Shown: positions 33,359-42,324, counted from the first letter of the stretch. The stretch is DNA of 64,000 nucleotides from JARIHC01 sp035692985 (GCA_035692985.1 DASSHG010000009.1:186001-250000), one strand, 5' to 3'. Numbers and translations are program-made. The notes: generated by a model not told the origin, from the letters alone.

Positions 33359-35431
33359 ATGCAACCAAATAATAACAATAAACCAAAGCCTAAACCGCGC
33401 CGCGGCAAGGGGCAGGGGCAAAACCCCAACAAACCCACGGCCAAACCAATCAATAGCAACCTGACGACTTCGCGCGGCCAAGCTGTTCGCGCCCAGCGTC
33501 GTAGCCAGCAGGACGCCCAGCGCATCGCCAGCCAATATGTGGCGGCTGACACTGCTAACGCAAAGCCGCCACGTGCCAATGTCATCGATGACAGCCCGCG
33601 GCTAAAAATCATCGGCTTAGGCGGCATGGATGGCGGCGGCTCCAAAAACATGATCCTGGTTGAATATAAGGACGACGCCGTGATTATGGATTGTGGCAAT
33701 GACCTTGGTGTCGATTTGCCAGGCATCAATTATGGCATCGTCGATACGGCCTATCTAGAACAAATCAAACATAAGCTAAAAGCTTATCTGATAACCCACG
33801 GACATCTGGACCATATTGGTGGTTTGCCGCACATCGTGCCAAAATTCCCGGCGCCGATTTACGGCAGTAAATTCACCATCGGCCGGGTTGAAGAAATTTT
33901 TGAAAACTTCGGCCTGCCGATGCCCGACGGTTTCGAGTTGAAGACCGTTACCATGAACGAAGATACCCATGAACGCTTAAAGGTTGGTGAATTCTTCGTG
34001 GAGCTAGTGCGCGTTACGCACTCCATCCCCGGCAGCAATGTGATAGTACTGGATACTCCGGTCGGACGGATCATCAATACGGGAGACTTCCGATTAGACC
34101 CAAACCCGCTGGACCATGAGCGCACTGATACAGAGCGCTTAACGGAGCTTGGCAATGAGGGCGTCTTAGCGTTACTCAGCGAATCAACCACCACTGAACG
34201 CCTGGGCCGCACGCCGTCCGAATCCACTATTGAACAAAGCTTTAAAGACATCATGGATCAGGCGCCTGGTCGCATTTTTGTCGGCTTATTCTCTACCAAC
34301 ATGAACCGTGTACAAATGATCATCAATGCTGCCGTGCACCACGGCAAAAAAGTCGCCATGGATGGCCGCAGTATGGTAAGCACGTTGGAAATGGCCGTTC
34401 GCCACGGCTTCGTACGTATACCTAAAGGCACATTTGTACCGATTGCCTCGTCGGCCAATATGAAGGACCAGGACCTGGTGGTAGTCTGTACCGGTTCGCA
34501 GGGTGAGCCTAGCTCGGCGCTGCAGCGCATGAGCAATGGCGAGCACCGGCATGTCAAACTAAAAGAGCAGGATACGGTTATATTGTCGAGCACACCAATT
34601 CCATACTCCGGCAATGATGCTAAGATCCGCACCATGGTAGATGATCTGCTCAAGAAAAACGTGCATGTCTTCCGCCACGAGACCCGCGAACTGGACGGTA
34701 TCGGGCCGCTGCACGTTTCCGGCCACGCCAGCCGCGATGAGTACGCCGACATGATCAACATGACCAAACCGAAATTCTTCGTACCGATTTACGGCGATTT
34801 TACCAGCAAGAAATACCACGTAGATTTGGCGGTAGAGCAGGGCATTCCGCGCGCCAATATCCTAAACGTTGGCAATGGCCAAGTCATCAGCTTTACCAAA
34901 GATAAAATGGAAGTGACCGGCGAAGTGCCACACGGCACTATTTTGGTTGACCAAACGGGTGCTATCGTCAATCATGTGGTCGTCAAGGATCGCGTCCTGC
35001 TTAGCGAAGAGGGCCTGGTCACAGTCGTCCTGACCATAGACAAGAAAACCGGCTCGCTGTTGACCAGCCCGGATATCATCAGCCGCGGCTTCATCTACAT
35101 GCGCGACAACGAAGAGATCATGAACGGCCTGCGCACCGAACTGAAACGAGCCGTCCAGCAGCGCTTCAAACGAGTTGATCTGGACCGCTTCAAGGCAGAG
35201 CTCAAAGACCATATCACGCATTACCTGTTCGAACACACCCAGCGCAGCCCGATTGTTATCCCGGTGGTGAATATCATTTCCGGTGGTGGCAAGAGCGGTA
35301 AAGTAGACGCTAAGACTGTCCACAACGGCAACGGCAAGTCCAAATCCAGCGAAGATGTAGCCGCCGAGCAACAAAAACGTTTCCAGGAGATGCGCGAGCG
35401 CCTACTGACCCAGGATGCCCGGATAGACTAG
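33359..35431 (+). CDS. rnj: ribonuclease J
   Basis: 690 aa. A disordered basic Asn/Pro/Lys/Gln-rich extension (about 1-75) precedes a metallo-beta-lactamase/beta-CASP core with H-G-H-L-D-H-I-G-G (about residues 142-150), G-D-F-R-L-D and the later P-I-H/Y-G-D region, then the C-terminal domain. RNase J has 5'-3' exonuclease and endonuclease activity and is the main mRNA decay enzyme where RNase E is missing. Its SD is AAGGAG just upstream. It overlaps the convergent 35428 gene by 4 bp. Confidence 0.96.
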   Translation: MQPNNNNKPKPKPRRGKGQGQNPNKPTAKPINSNLTTSRGQAVRAQRRSQQDAQRIASQYVAADTANAKPPRANVIDDSPRLKIIGLGGMDGGGSKNMILVEYKDDAVIMDCGNDLGVDLPGINYGIVDTAYLEQIKHKLKAYLITHGHLDHIGGLPHIVPKFPAPIYGSKFTIGRVEEIFENFGLPMPDGFELKTVTMNEDTHERLKVGEFFVELVRVTHSIPGSNVIVLDTPVGRIINTGDFRLDPNPLDHERTDTERLTELGNEGVLALLSESTTTERLGRTPSESTIEQSFKDIMDQAPGRIFVGLFSTNMNRVQMIINAAVHHGKKVAMDGRSMVSTLEMAVRHGFVRIPKGTFVPIASSANMKDQDLVVVCTGSQGEPSSALQRMSNGEHRHVKLKEQDTVILSSTPIPYSGNDAKIRTMVDDLLKKNVHVFRHETRELDGIGPLHVSGHASRDEYADMINMTKPKFFVPIYGDFTSKKYHVDLAVEQGIPRANILNVGNGQVISFTKDKMEVTGEVPHGTILVDQTGAIVNHVVVKDRVLLSEEGLVTVVLTIDKKTGSLLTSPDIISRGFIYMRDNEEIMNGLRTELKRAVQQRFKRVDLDRFKAELKDHITHYLFEHTQRSPIVIPVVNIISGGGKSGKVDAKTVHNGNGKSKSSEDVAAEQQKRFQEMRERLLTQDARID

Positions 35432-35817
35432 ACTGTTACTTCCGGAATCGGATCTACGATTCTGACGAAGACGGCGCGCAAGCCCTTAATGTTCTGGTGT
35501 GATAACCTTTCTTCAGACAAAGCAGCTATCTCTTTCGTATCTTCGACAGATGCCTCATGAAGGTATGAATATATGTCAGTCCCAAAGGTATGTATCTGGA
35601 GCAGCTGTACCGTAGCGTCGCCAACCCGCCGCATAAATTCCTCGTCTTCCATATGTGCCGGCGCTTCGCCGATGTTCCATCGTACTGATGACTCTGAGCA
35701 GTCCCGGATGTATTCGTAGGCAGAGCCTGCCTCGCGCCATACGGTTCGCTCAGCCTTTATTTCCCGGTGCGCTTGGGCCATGGCACGGCCATTATTGATA
35801 ATTGATTTGAATGTCAT
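35428..35817 (-). CDS. hypothetical protein
   Basis: 129 aa from ATG 35817; GTG 35823 would overlap the upstream stop (GTGA). Soluble, mostly helical by composition, with V-W-R-E, C-S-E-S-S-V-R-W and a final V-R-I-V-D-P-I-P. No family recognised. It directly follows the 35820 gene on the same strand, so the two are probably co-translated partners. Confidence 0.6.
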   Translation of the reverse strand: MTFKSIINNGRAMAQAHREIKAERTVWREAGSAYEYIRDCSESSVRWNIGEAPAHMEDEEFMRRVGDATVQLLQIHTFGTDIYSYLHEASVEDTKEIAALSEERLSHQNIKGLRAVFVRIVDPIPEVTV

Positions 35818-35819
35818 GG

Positions 35820-36197
35820 TCACACCTGTTCGGCTGGACTTAACTCATGGAATATAAGCCTGGGATTCATATTTCGGTAATGCCGGGTGAAAAGGCTGGT
35901 ATTAGTACGGCCGGTGGCGACACGGGCATTTGCTAGGCTGGAATAATATTCATCGCAGGCAATATCAACCTGTTCGCATAAATCCAGGGTCATACCGACT
36001 CCACTCTGTACTCCGTCCAGGTAATCCTTTGCCTCCATACGGTGGGGTACCGGTGGTATTTCTACTTGGAAGGGCATCGATTCACCCTCTGCCCGGCGAT
36101 CCAGGGCTTCGACTACCGCTATAGAGGCTATTTCCAGAATGCGAGCCTGGAATTCCTGCTCCCGTTTCTCCCGCGATTTGAAAAGATGAAACTCCAT
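35820..36197 (-). CDS. hypothetical protein
   Basis: 125 aa from ATG 36197, chosen because TACAGT (36209-36204 on the minus strand) ends 6 nt upstream. Begins with a charged helix (K-S-R-E-K-R-E-Q-E-F), has a P-P-V-P-H-R-M-E middle and two Cys. Soluble. Not recognised. First gene of a two-gene unit with 35428. Confidence 0.6.
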   Translation of the reverse strand: MEFHLFKSREKREQEFQARILEIASIAVVEALDRRAEGESMPFQVEIPPVPHRMEAKDYLDGVQSGVGMTLDLCEQVDIACDEYYSSLANARVATGRTNTSLFTRHYRNMNPRLIFHELSPAEQV

Positions 36198-36244
36198 ACA
36201 TCTACTGTAACTATAAAAAGTTAATAATTGCAACCTTTAGCGGA

Positions 36245-36273
36245 TTGACTAAAGTTGTAAAAATTGCTATAAT
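36245..36273 (+). promoter_or_regulatory. upstream ftsK promoter
   Basis: TTGACT (36245-36250), 17-bp spacer and TATAAT (36268-36273). It lies about 36 bp upstream of a second TATAAT (36309-36314) that ends 7 nt before the ftsK ATG. The gene thus appears to have one leadered and one leaderless promoter. Confidence 0.65.
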
Positions 36274-36321
36274 TGTATATCCAGTCCTGACGTAAGGGTA
36301 ATAACTGGTATAATTAGGGTA

Positions 36322-38550
36322 ATGGCACAAAAGAAAAAACCGGTTAAAAAGAAGTCTGCCCGTTCTGCTAAGACGGCGCGTGCTACCGCTAAGGCCGCGC
36401 AGCTAGAGCAGTCGCCGTTCTGGGCGCTATCCGGCGCTATCGGCCTGATATTGCTGGCATTTTTATTATTACTCGGTGGTTTCGGAATCGGCGGTCCGCT
36501 GCCGGTCAATCTCTTCCACGGCGCCTATTGGCTGCTCGGCTGGGTGGCTTATGTAACACCGGTGGCGCTGGTCTATTGGGGCGTGCATAAATTCCGGGCC
36601 GAAGACCGGCAAATCCCCTTGGAAAAGTTGCTAGGTATGCTTTGCGTTTTGCTGTTCGCCAGCTGCTGGGCGTACGTCAGCTTCGCTACTAAAAGCGGCA
36701 GTAGCTGGCAGGGTGGCCATGGCGGCGAAATCGGCCTGGTTATCGGTAACGTCGTGCTGGCGGCGCTCGACAAACTGCCTGCCTCATTGGTTTTTCTAGT
36801 GGTTACTATTTTGGCGATCTTTTTCGCGTTCGGCATCAGTCCGAAAATCTTATTAAAGCTGGCTGAACCGTTCAAAAAGCAAGAGGGTGATGAATCCGAA
36901 CTGGCCGATCTAAAAGCCAACGCCGCGCAAGCCGACTTCAAGCTTAACGAAGGCGTGCCGGTGGTACATCACAAAGGCGATCCGCAGCCAGCCAGGTTAT
37001 CAACGCTCAAAAACACGGCCGATAAACTTACCGGCAGCGAAAATCACGAGGCATTGACTACCGCCAAAGATCCCGATTGGCAGTTTCCGGGCATCGATTT
37101 GCTGAACAAGAAACAGGACAAGGCCGACGCCGGCGACGTCAATACTAACGCCCAGGCCATCCGCGACACCTTCGCCAACTTTAATATTGATGTTGAGATG
37201 GAGGGCGCCAACATCGGTCCGCGGGTTACGCAGTACACGCTCAAACCGCCGGCCGGCACTAAGCTGACCAAAATTACGGCGTTGGAGAACAACTTGGCGC
37301 TTGATTTAGCGGCGCATTCTATCCGCATGGAGGCGCCGATTCCCGGCAAGCGGGCGGTTGGCATCGAGGTGCCGAACGTTAAATCAGCGACTGTCCGCAC
37401 CAGTTCAATGCTGCTTTCCCAGGAATGGCAAAAGATGAAAAGCCCGCTCGGTATCGCCATTGGCAAAGATATTTCCGGCACGCCGATTGTCACTGACCTG
37501 GACACTATGCCGCACCTGTTGGTGGCCGGCCAGACCGGCTCTGGTAAATCGGTCATGATCAATACTATTTTGACGAGCCTCTTGTACCGCAACTCGCCGG
37601 CAGAGCTAAAGCTCATCCTAGTTGACCCCAAACGGGTTGAGCTCAAGCCGTACGATGATATCCCGCATCTGTTAACACCAGTGATTACGGAGCCGGAAAA
37701 ATGTATTAGCGCGCTTAAGTGGGCGGTGGCCGAAATGGAACGGCGCTATAGCGCGCTCAGTGAAGTCCGTAAACGCAACATCGGCGAGTATAACAGTCTC
37801 AAAAAAGAAGAGGGTATGCCGTATATCGTCATTGTGATTGACGAGCTGGCGGATCTTATGATGATGGCCGCCCGCGACGTGGAGGCTTTGATTGTGCGGA
37901 TTGCCCAGAAGGCCCGCGCTGTTGGCATCCACCTGGTGCTGGCTACCCAGCGGCCGTCGGTCGATGTTATCACCGGCTTAATAAAGGCTAACGTGCCGGC
38001 GCGGATTGCCTTTACCACGGCCTCGCAGGTTGATTCACGGACGATTATCGACCAGATCGGCGCCGAAAAACTGCTTGGCCAGGGCGACATGCTGTTCCTG
38101 ACGGCTGATATGCCTAAGCCTAAGCGCGTCCAAGGCGCCTTGATTGGCGAGGATGAGACCGGCAAAGTGACCGATTTCATACGCATGCAGCGGCCGCCGG
38201 CGTATGATGACGAGGTGGTGTCGCAGCCGGTCCAACTGAACGGCAAGGGCGGTATCGTGCCTGGCGGCGGTGCCGGTGCCGACGACGAAATGTTCAAGGA
38301 CGCCGTCCAGGTGGTGATAGAGAACCGCAAAGCTTCGACGAGCCTGCTGCAGCGGCGCCTGCGGATCGGCTACGGCCGGGCCGCCCGCCTGGTGGAAACC
38401 ATGGAAGAGCAGGGTATTGTTGGTCCGGCCGACGGCTCGCGTCCCCGCGAGGTGCTGGTCAGCTCAGCTGATGAAGTCTTCGGCGGCAGTCCGGCCACCG
38501 CTGAGGCTGACGCTGCCCTCGATGAGAATTTTCCCGACAGCCAAGCTTGA
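36322..38550 (+). CDS. ftsK: FtsK-type DNA translocase
   Basis: 742 aa. A basic N-terminus and four membrane helices (to about residue 185) anchor it at the septum. A short linker leads to the alpha/beta motor with Walker A G-Q-T-G-S-G-K-S (about 404-411) and Walker B V-I-D-E-L-A-D. The C-terminal winged-helix gamma domain (about 640-715) reads oriented DNA. It pumps chromosome ends apart at division; XerC/D are not in the window. The linker is short, as in SpoIIIE. Confidence 0.96.
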   Translation: MAQKKKPVKKKSARSAKTARATAKAAQLEQSPFWALSGAIGLILLAFLLLLGGFGIGGPLPVNLFHGAYWLLGWVAYVTPVALVYWGVHKFRAEDRQIPLEKLLGMLCVLLFASCWAYVSFATKSGSSWQGGHGGEIGLVIGNVVLAALDKLPASLVFLVVTILAIFFAFGISPKILLKLAEPFKKQEGDESELADLKANAAQADFKLNEGVPVVHHKGDPQPARLSTLKNTADKLTGSENHEALTTAKDPDWQFPGIDLLNKKQDKADAGDVNTNAQAIRDTFANFNIDVEMEGANIGPRVTQYTLKPPAGTKLTKITALENNLALDLAAHSIRMEAPIPGKRAVGIEVPNVKSATVRTSSMLLSQEWQKMKSPLGIAIGKDISGTPIVTDLDTMPHLLVAGQTGSGKSVMINTILTSLLYRNSPAELKLILVDPKRVELKPYDDIPHLLTPVITEPEKCISALKWAVAEMERRYSALSEVRKRNIGEYNSLKKEEGMPYIVIVIDELADLMMMAARDVEALIVRIAQKARAVGIHLVLATQRPSVDVITGLIKANVPARIAFTTASQVDSRTIIDQIGAEKLLGQGDMLFLTADMPKPKRVQGALIGEDETGKVTDFIRMQRPPAYDDEVVSQPVQLNGKGGIVPGGGAGADDEMFKDAVQVVIENRKASTSLLQRRLRIGYGRAARLVETMEEQGIVGPADGSRPREVLVSSADEVFGGSPATAEADAALDENFPDSQA

Positions 38551-38575
38551 CTATCAGGGGTCGATTAAGTATAAT
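38547..38575 (+). promoter_or_regulatory. rpsF operon promoter
   Basis: TTGACT (38547-38552, overlapping the ftsK stop), 17-bp spacer and TATAAT (38570-38575). The start near 38582 gives a leader of about 64 nt. Confidence 0.75.
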
Positions 38576-38581
38576 TCAGAC

Positions 38582-38645
38582 CACTAACAAACTTCAGCTC
38601 ATATCCCCTGGTGAGTATGGGCTTTAACCGAAGGAAGGAGTGTCA
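38582..38645 (+). promoter_or_regulatory. rpsF leader with hairpin
   Basis: GCTCATA (38597-38603) pairs with TATGGGC (38616-38622), 7 bp including one G-U, before CCG (38628-38630) and the GGAAGGAG ribosome site. rpsF leaders in many bacteria carry a CCG-containing motif bound by S6:S18, and both proteins are encoded downstream; this fits but the full motif is not demonstrated. Confidence 0.4.
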
Positions 38646-39032
38646 ATGATACAATACGAAATCGCCGTGCTTTACGATCCAGGCTTGGAAGTCGACCTGA
38701 GCAAGGCCGAGGACCGCGTCAAAAAGATCATCACGGATAACGGCGGCAAAGTGACAGCCGACGACAACTGGGGCAAGCGCAAGCTGGCCTATAAGATCAA
38801 AGGCAACGAGCACGCCATCTACGTGTTCTATACTGTGGAACTGCCACCGGAAGCGGTCAACAAGGTGGAAAGTACCCTGAACATTACCGACGAGGTGATC
38901 CGTTTTCTGCTGACTAAGCCGGATCTCAGGGCAATCGCTAAAGCTGAGACCCAGAAGACTGAAAAGGCTAAAAAAGCCGCTGAGCGCGGCGAAACTCCTG
39001 ATGAAGACGAGAAAGAAGAGGAGAAATCTTAA
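38646..39032 (+). CDS. rpsF: 30S ribosomal protein S6
   Basis: 128 aa from ATG 38646. S6 core of about 97 residues with Y-E-x-A-V-L-Y, W-G-K-R-K-L-A-Y and I-x-V-F-Y, followed by a Lys/Glu-rich tail that ends in an acidic run. Binds 16S rRNA with S18. First gene of rpsF-ssb-rpsR. An in-frame GTG at 38640 lies inside the ribosome site and is not used. Confidence 0.95.
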   Translation: MIQYEIAVLYDPGLEVDLSKAEDRVKKIITDNGGKVTADDNWGKRKLAYKIKGNEHAIYVFYTVELPPEAVNKVESTLNITDEVIRFLLTKPDLRAIAKAETQKTEKAKKAAERGETPDEDEKEEEKS

Positions 39033-39121
39033 ATAATTTAAGATAAATGGTGCATGCGCTTGACTGGCATTCACGGGCGGGCGTAGGGTAGAGAAAAGCA
39101 TCTATAAAGGAGGACAATGAT

Positions 39122-39607
39122 ATGGCACGAAGCTTAAACCAAGTAACACTGATGGGCAACTTAACGCGGGATCCGGAGCTCAGGCAAACCCCGAACGGCC
39201 AGACTGTCACCAACTTCAGCCTGGCGTTGAACCGCAGCTATAAGGATCAAAGCGGCGAATGGCAAGAGGTTACCGACTACGTGGATATCGTTTGCTGGGG
39301 GCCGCTGGCCGAGCGCGTGGCGCAATATATGAGCAAGGGCCGGCGCTGCCTGGTGCAGGGGCGCTTGCAGAGCCGCAATTGGGAGCAGGAAGGCCAAAAG
39401 CGCAGCAAAGTCGAGGTTTTGGCCAATGACGTGACATTCCTGGATAGCCGCGGCGCCGGCGCCGGTGATGACGCTTCTACGCCATCGGCAACGGAAGCGC
39501 CGAAAGACAACGACAAACCAAAGCCCAGCAAAAAAGCCAAAAAGGACGACGTCGTAATCGAAGACGTCGGCGAAGAACCAATTAATTTAGACGACATACC
39601 ATTTTAA
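39122..39607 (+). CDS. ssb: single-stranded DNA-binding protein
   Basis: 161 aa. OB-fold (about 1-110) with N-x-V-x-L-M-G-N-L-T-R-D-P-E-L and W-x-x-L-A-E, then a disordered tail ending in the acidic L-D-D-I-P-F tip used to recruit partners. Tetrameric protector of ssDNA. AAAGGAGG lies 7-8 nt upstream. Placed between S6 and S18 as in many bacteria. Confidence 0.96.
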   Translation: MARSLNQVTLMGNLTRDPELRQTPNGQTVTNFSLALNRSYKDQSGEWQEVTDYVDIVCWGPLAERVAQYMSKGRRCLVQGRLQSRNWEQEGQKRSKVEVLANDVTFLDSRGAGAGDDASTPSATEAPKDNDKPKPSKKAKKDDVVIEDVGEEPINLDDIPF

Positions 39608-39617
39608 GGAGTAATCA

Positions 39618-39821
39618 ATGGCAAAGATTTTTAAAAATCGGACTGACGTAGCATTCTTTGACTACAAGGATTTCAAGACCCTGCAGCGTTACGTGAACAT
39701 TTACGGACAGATAGAAACCCGCAAAAAGACCGGCTTGACCGAGAGCCAGCAGCGCCGGCTGAGCGTCGCTATAAAGCGCGCCCGGCACATCGCGCTGCTG
39801 CCGTTCGTAGCCAGTAACTAG
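39618..39821 (+). CDS. rpsR: 30S ribosomal protein S18
   Basis: 67 aa, standard length. D-Y-K-D-x-x-x-L-x-x-Y-V-x-x-Y-G-x-I and the basic R-R-L-S-V-A-I-K-R-A-R end are typical. Contains no Cys, so it is the zinc-free form. Closely follows ssb (10 nt) with AAGGAG upstream. Confidence 0.95.
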   Translation: MAKIFKNRTDVAFFDYKDFKTLQRYVNIYGQIETRKKTGLTESQQRRLSVAIKRARHIALLPFVASN

Positions 39822-39838
39822 GATAGAGGTTTAAGGAT

Positions 39839-40405
39839 ATGGCACTTAGCATTACCGATCTTAAGAAAGGCGCCATCTTTCAGTGGCAGGACGAACCGTT
39901 CCGTGTGCTGGAATACAAGCAAAAAGTTATGGGCCGCGGCGGCTCGATAGTCAATGTGCGGGTTAAAAGCCTGCTGCCGGGCGGCAAGGTCCTGGAAAAA
40001 ACTTTCAAAGGCAACGAACAGATCGACAGCGCCGATGTCACCGCCCAAAACGTGCAGTTTTTGTATGGTGACGGCTCGAACTACTTCTTTATGAACGGCG
40101 AAACTTTTGAGCAGTTTGAGATTCCGGCCAGTCTTGTTGCCGACAGCGGAAATTATATGAAAGAGGGCGACCAGGTTCAGTTACAATTTTTCAACGGCCG
40201 GCCGATCAGCGTGGAATTGCCCAAGAACGTTCCGCTAAAAGTGACTTACACGGAAGATGCCGTGAAAGGCGATACTAGCACGTCGATCACCAAAGACGCC
40301 ACGCTGGAAACCGGCGCCACCATAAAGGTGCCGGCTTTTATCAAGCAAGGTGATGTCATTTCCGTGGATACCGCTTCCGGTGCTTACCGCGAGCGCGTTA
40401 AATAA
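39839..40405 (+). CDS. efp: elongation factor P, arginine type
   Basis: 188 aa, three beta-barrel domains. EF-P rescues ribosomes stalled at proline runs. The modification loop reads V-M-G-R-G-G-S, with Arg33 where E. coli has Lys34. Arg-type EF-Ps are activated by rhamnose (EarP) or may work unmodified; no earP is seen in the window. The Pro-rich proteins here (10552 gene, 27324 gene) would need EF-P. Follows rpsR by 17 nt. Confidence 0.94.
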   Translation: MALSITDLKKGAIFQWQDEPFRVLEYKQKVMGRGGSIVNVRVKSLLPGGKVLEKTFKGNEQIDSADVTAQNVQFLYGDGSNYFFMNGETFEQFEIPASLVADSGNYMKEGDQVQLQFFNGRPISVELPKNVPLKVTYTEDAVKGDTSTSITKDATLETGATIKVPAFIKQGDVISVDTASGAYRERVK

Positions 40406-40418
40406 TTCGACTTGAAAG

Positions 40419-40985
40419 ATGAAACAGCCCGCCACACCACAGCGATATGTTAGCCGGGCAGGGTTAAAGCTGGCGTCCGTGGCAGAGGCACTCAAGCTTG
40501 ATTTTAAGAATAAAACCGTGCTGGATGTCGGCAGCAGCACGGGCGGCTTCACCGATTACGCGCTGCAGCACGGCGCTAAAAAGGTGATTGCGGTCGACGT
40601 TGGGACGAATCAGTTGCATCCTTCGCTTAGGCAGGATCCGCGGGTGGAGCTACACGAAAAAACAGATATTAGGGATTTTCAGACGCCGCAAAATATTGAC
40701 TTAGTAATGGCTGACGTATCATTTATTTCACTGCGTGATATTTTGCCAGCCGTTGCTGGGCTGACCGGTCAAAATACGCAGATCGTGGCTATGGTCAAAC
40801 CTCAGTTTGAAGCCGGCAGCGAAATGAAGCACAAGGGTGTCATCAAGAATGAAAAAATGCGCCGCGATATCTTAAAAAACTTTGAATCCTGGGTGGCCGG
40901 CCAGTTCGTCATATCAGGTAAAGCCGATTCGCAAATAGCCGGCACCAAAGGCAATCGCGAACGCTTCTATCTGCTACACTTCTAG
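40419..40985 (+). CDS. TlyA-family rRNA methyltransferase, short form
   Basis: 188 aa. The Y-V-S-R-A-G-x-K-L link and the Rossmann methyltransferase core (D-V-G-S-S-T-G-G-F-T-D, D-V-G-T-N-Q-L, V-M-A-D-V-S-F-I-S, V-K-P-Q-F-E) define the TlyA/hemolysin A family. Typical TlyA has about 60 more residues at the N-terminus, forming an S4 RNA-binding domain; that domain is missing. TlyA makes 2'-O-methylations on 16S and 23S rRNA; the target here is unknown. Confidence 0.85.
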   Translation: MKQPATPQRYVSRAGLKLASVAEALKLDFKNKTVLDVGSSTGGFTDYALQHGAKKVIAVDVGTNQLHPSLRQDPRVELHEKTDIRDFQTPQNIDLVMADVSFISLRDILPAVAGLTGQNTQIVAMVKPQFEAGSEMKHKGVIKNEKMRRDILKNFESWVAGQFVISGKADSQIAGTKGNRERFYLLHF

Positions 40986-40986
40986 C

Positions 40987-41643
40987 ATGTATTTTGCCTC
41001 TCGTCTGCAGGCCGGCCGCATGCTCGCCAACCAGCTGGCTAAGAAGTACCGCTACGAAAACTGCGCGGTGGTGGCGCTGGATGACGGTGGCGTAATGGTC
41101 GGTGCCCAGATTGCCGCCCGGCTGCATTGCGTGCTGACGCTCCTGATGAGCGAGGAAATCATGTTGCCGCGCGAGCCCGATGCTCTGGCCGGCATTACGG
41201 CTGGCGGCGCGGTGGCCTATAACAAGCGCTACTCGGAGGGCGAGATCAACGAGTTGCTGGGCGACTATTACAACGTAGTTGAACAGCAGAAATTGACCAA
41301 GATGCACGACATGAACCGCTTGCTGGGCAGCGGCGGCACAATCGATAAGCGACTGCTCAAAGGGCGTGATGTCATCATTGTGACAGACGGGTTGAAAACC
41401 GGCTTCCCTGTAGATCTGGCGGCTGAGTTTCTCAAGCCGGTATCAATTGAAAAACTGGTAGTGGCCACGCCGTTCGCCAGCGTCCAAGCCGTCGACCGGA
41501 TGCACGTGCTGGCTGACGACTTGTATTGCTTAAACGTTATCGAAGAATACCTGGACACGGCGCACTATTACGACAAGCAGGATATTCCTGATCATCAAAA
41601 GATCGTTAAAATCCTGGAAGAAATTATTCTTAAGTGGAAATAA
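40987..41643 (+). CDS. phosphoribosyltransferase-domain protein
   Basis: 218 aa. Type I PRTase fold with A-V-V-A-L-D-D-G-G-V near the start and a PRPP-loop-like V-I-I-V-T-D-G-L-K-T-G near residue 135. Resembles the predicted PRTases often found as stand-alone genes; base specificity is not evident. TACACT (40975-40980) ends 6 nt before the ATG. Its last 14 bp overlap the convergent Crp/Fnr gene. Confidence 0.78.
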   Translation: MYFASRLQAGRMLANQLAKKYRYENCAVVALDDGGVMVGAQIAARLHCVLTLLMSEEIMLPREPDALAGITAGGAVAYNKRYSEGEINELLGDYYNVVEQQKLTKMHDMNRLLGSGGTIDKRLLKGRDVIIVTDGLKTGFPVDLAAEFLKPVSIEKLVVATPFASVQAVDRMHVLADDLYCLNVIEEYLDTAHYYDKQDIPDHQKIVKILEEIILKWK

Positions 41644-42289
41644 TGTGCTGACGCAAAGTTTTTACATCCCGTAATAAAATGAGGGATTGCTGGTTGCGGA
41701 GCAGACCTTTGCGCTCTAGGGCGGAGAGTTCGCGGCTGGTCGTTTCGCGGGTAGAATTGACCGAGCTGGCGATATCCTGGTGGCGCAGTGGCACCTCAAT
41801 CAATAAACCGCCGGGTGTTTGCTTGCCAAAGCGCTGGCCCATGGTCAGCAGGAACGAGATTATCCGCTCGCGGACCGTGCGGTATTCCAGGTTCAAAATG
41901 CGCTCACTGTGCAGGCGGTACATCTCGATAGTCATGTCTACCAGCGGCGCCAGCGTTTCCGGCTTGCTCTTTATAAATTCCAGGAAAGTATCGCGGCCCA
42001 GCTGCCAAGTAATGGTCGGCGCCAGCGCTTGGTAGATGACACTGCGTTCCTGGCCGGTGATTGCCCAGATCAGCGGAAAAATCTCATCTTCCTTGCGGAT
42101 GATAAGCAAATTTTCTTCGTTGTATTTGGTGATATCGTAGGCCTTGACCAGACCCTGATAGATATAAAAAATGCCCGGCGGGGTTTCGCCCGGGCGGATG
42201 ATGAAATCACCTTTGCGATAAGTTTGTTTGCGGCCGCGCAACTTGAAAAGTTCCACCAGTTCCGCTGTCTGTTTCAGCGTGGCCAACAT
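41630..42289 (-). CDS. Crp/Fnr-family transcriptional regulator
   Basis: 219 aa. An N-terminal cyclic-nucleotide-binding-like beta-roll (about 15-110), dimer helix, and a C-terminal winged helix with R-H-Q-D-I-A-S-S and recognition helix S-T-R-E-T-T-S-R. R181, E182 and R186 match the spacing of the E. coli CRP residues that read the TGTGA half-site. No Fnr-type Cys cluster. The ligand pocket keeps E-R-S but is otherwise divergent, so cAMP binding is uncertain. A good promoter and a CRP-like palindrome lie upstream. Confidence 0.9.
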   Translation of the reverse strand: MLATLKQTAELVELFKLRGRKQTYRKGDFIIRPGETPPGIFYIYQGLVKAYDITKYNEENLLIIRKEDEIFPLIWAITGQERSVIYQALAPTITWQLGRDTFLEFIKSKPETLAPLVDMTIEMYRLHSERILNLEYRTVRERIISFLLTMGQRFGKQTPGGLLIEVPLRHQDIASSVNSTRETTSRELSALERKGLLRNQQSLILLRDVKTLRQHIIST

Positions 42290-42295
42290 ATATGT

Positions 42296-42324
42296 ATTAT
42301 GAGAGCAACCCCAAAAAAAGTCAA
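42296..42324 (-). promoter_or_regulatory. promoter of the Crp/Fnr gene
   Basis: Minus strand TTGACT (42324-42319), 17-bp spacer and CATAAT (42301-42296). The -10 ends 6 nt before the ATG, so transcription should start at the first codon. Confidence 0.7.
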
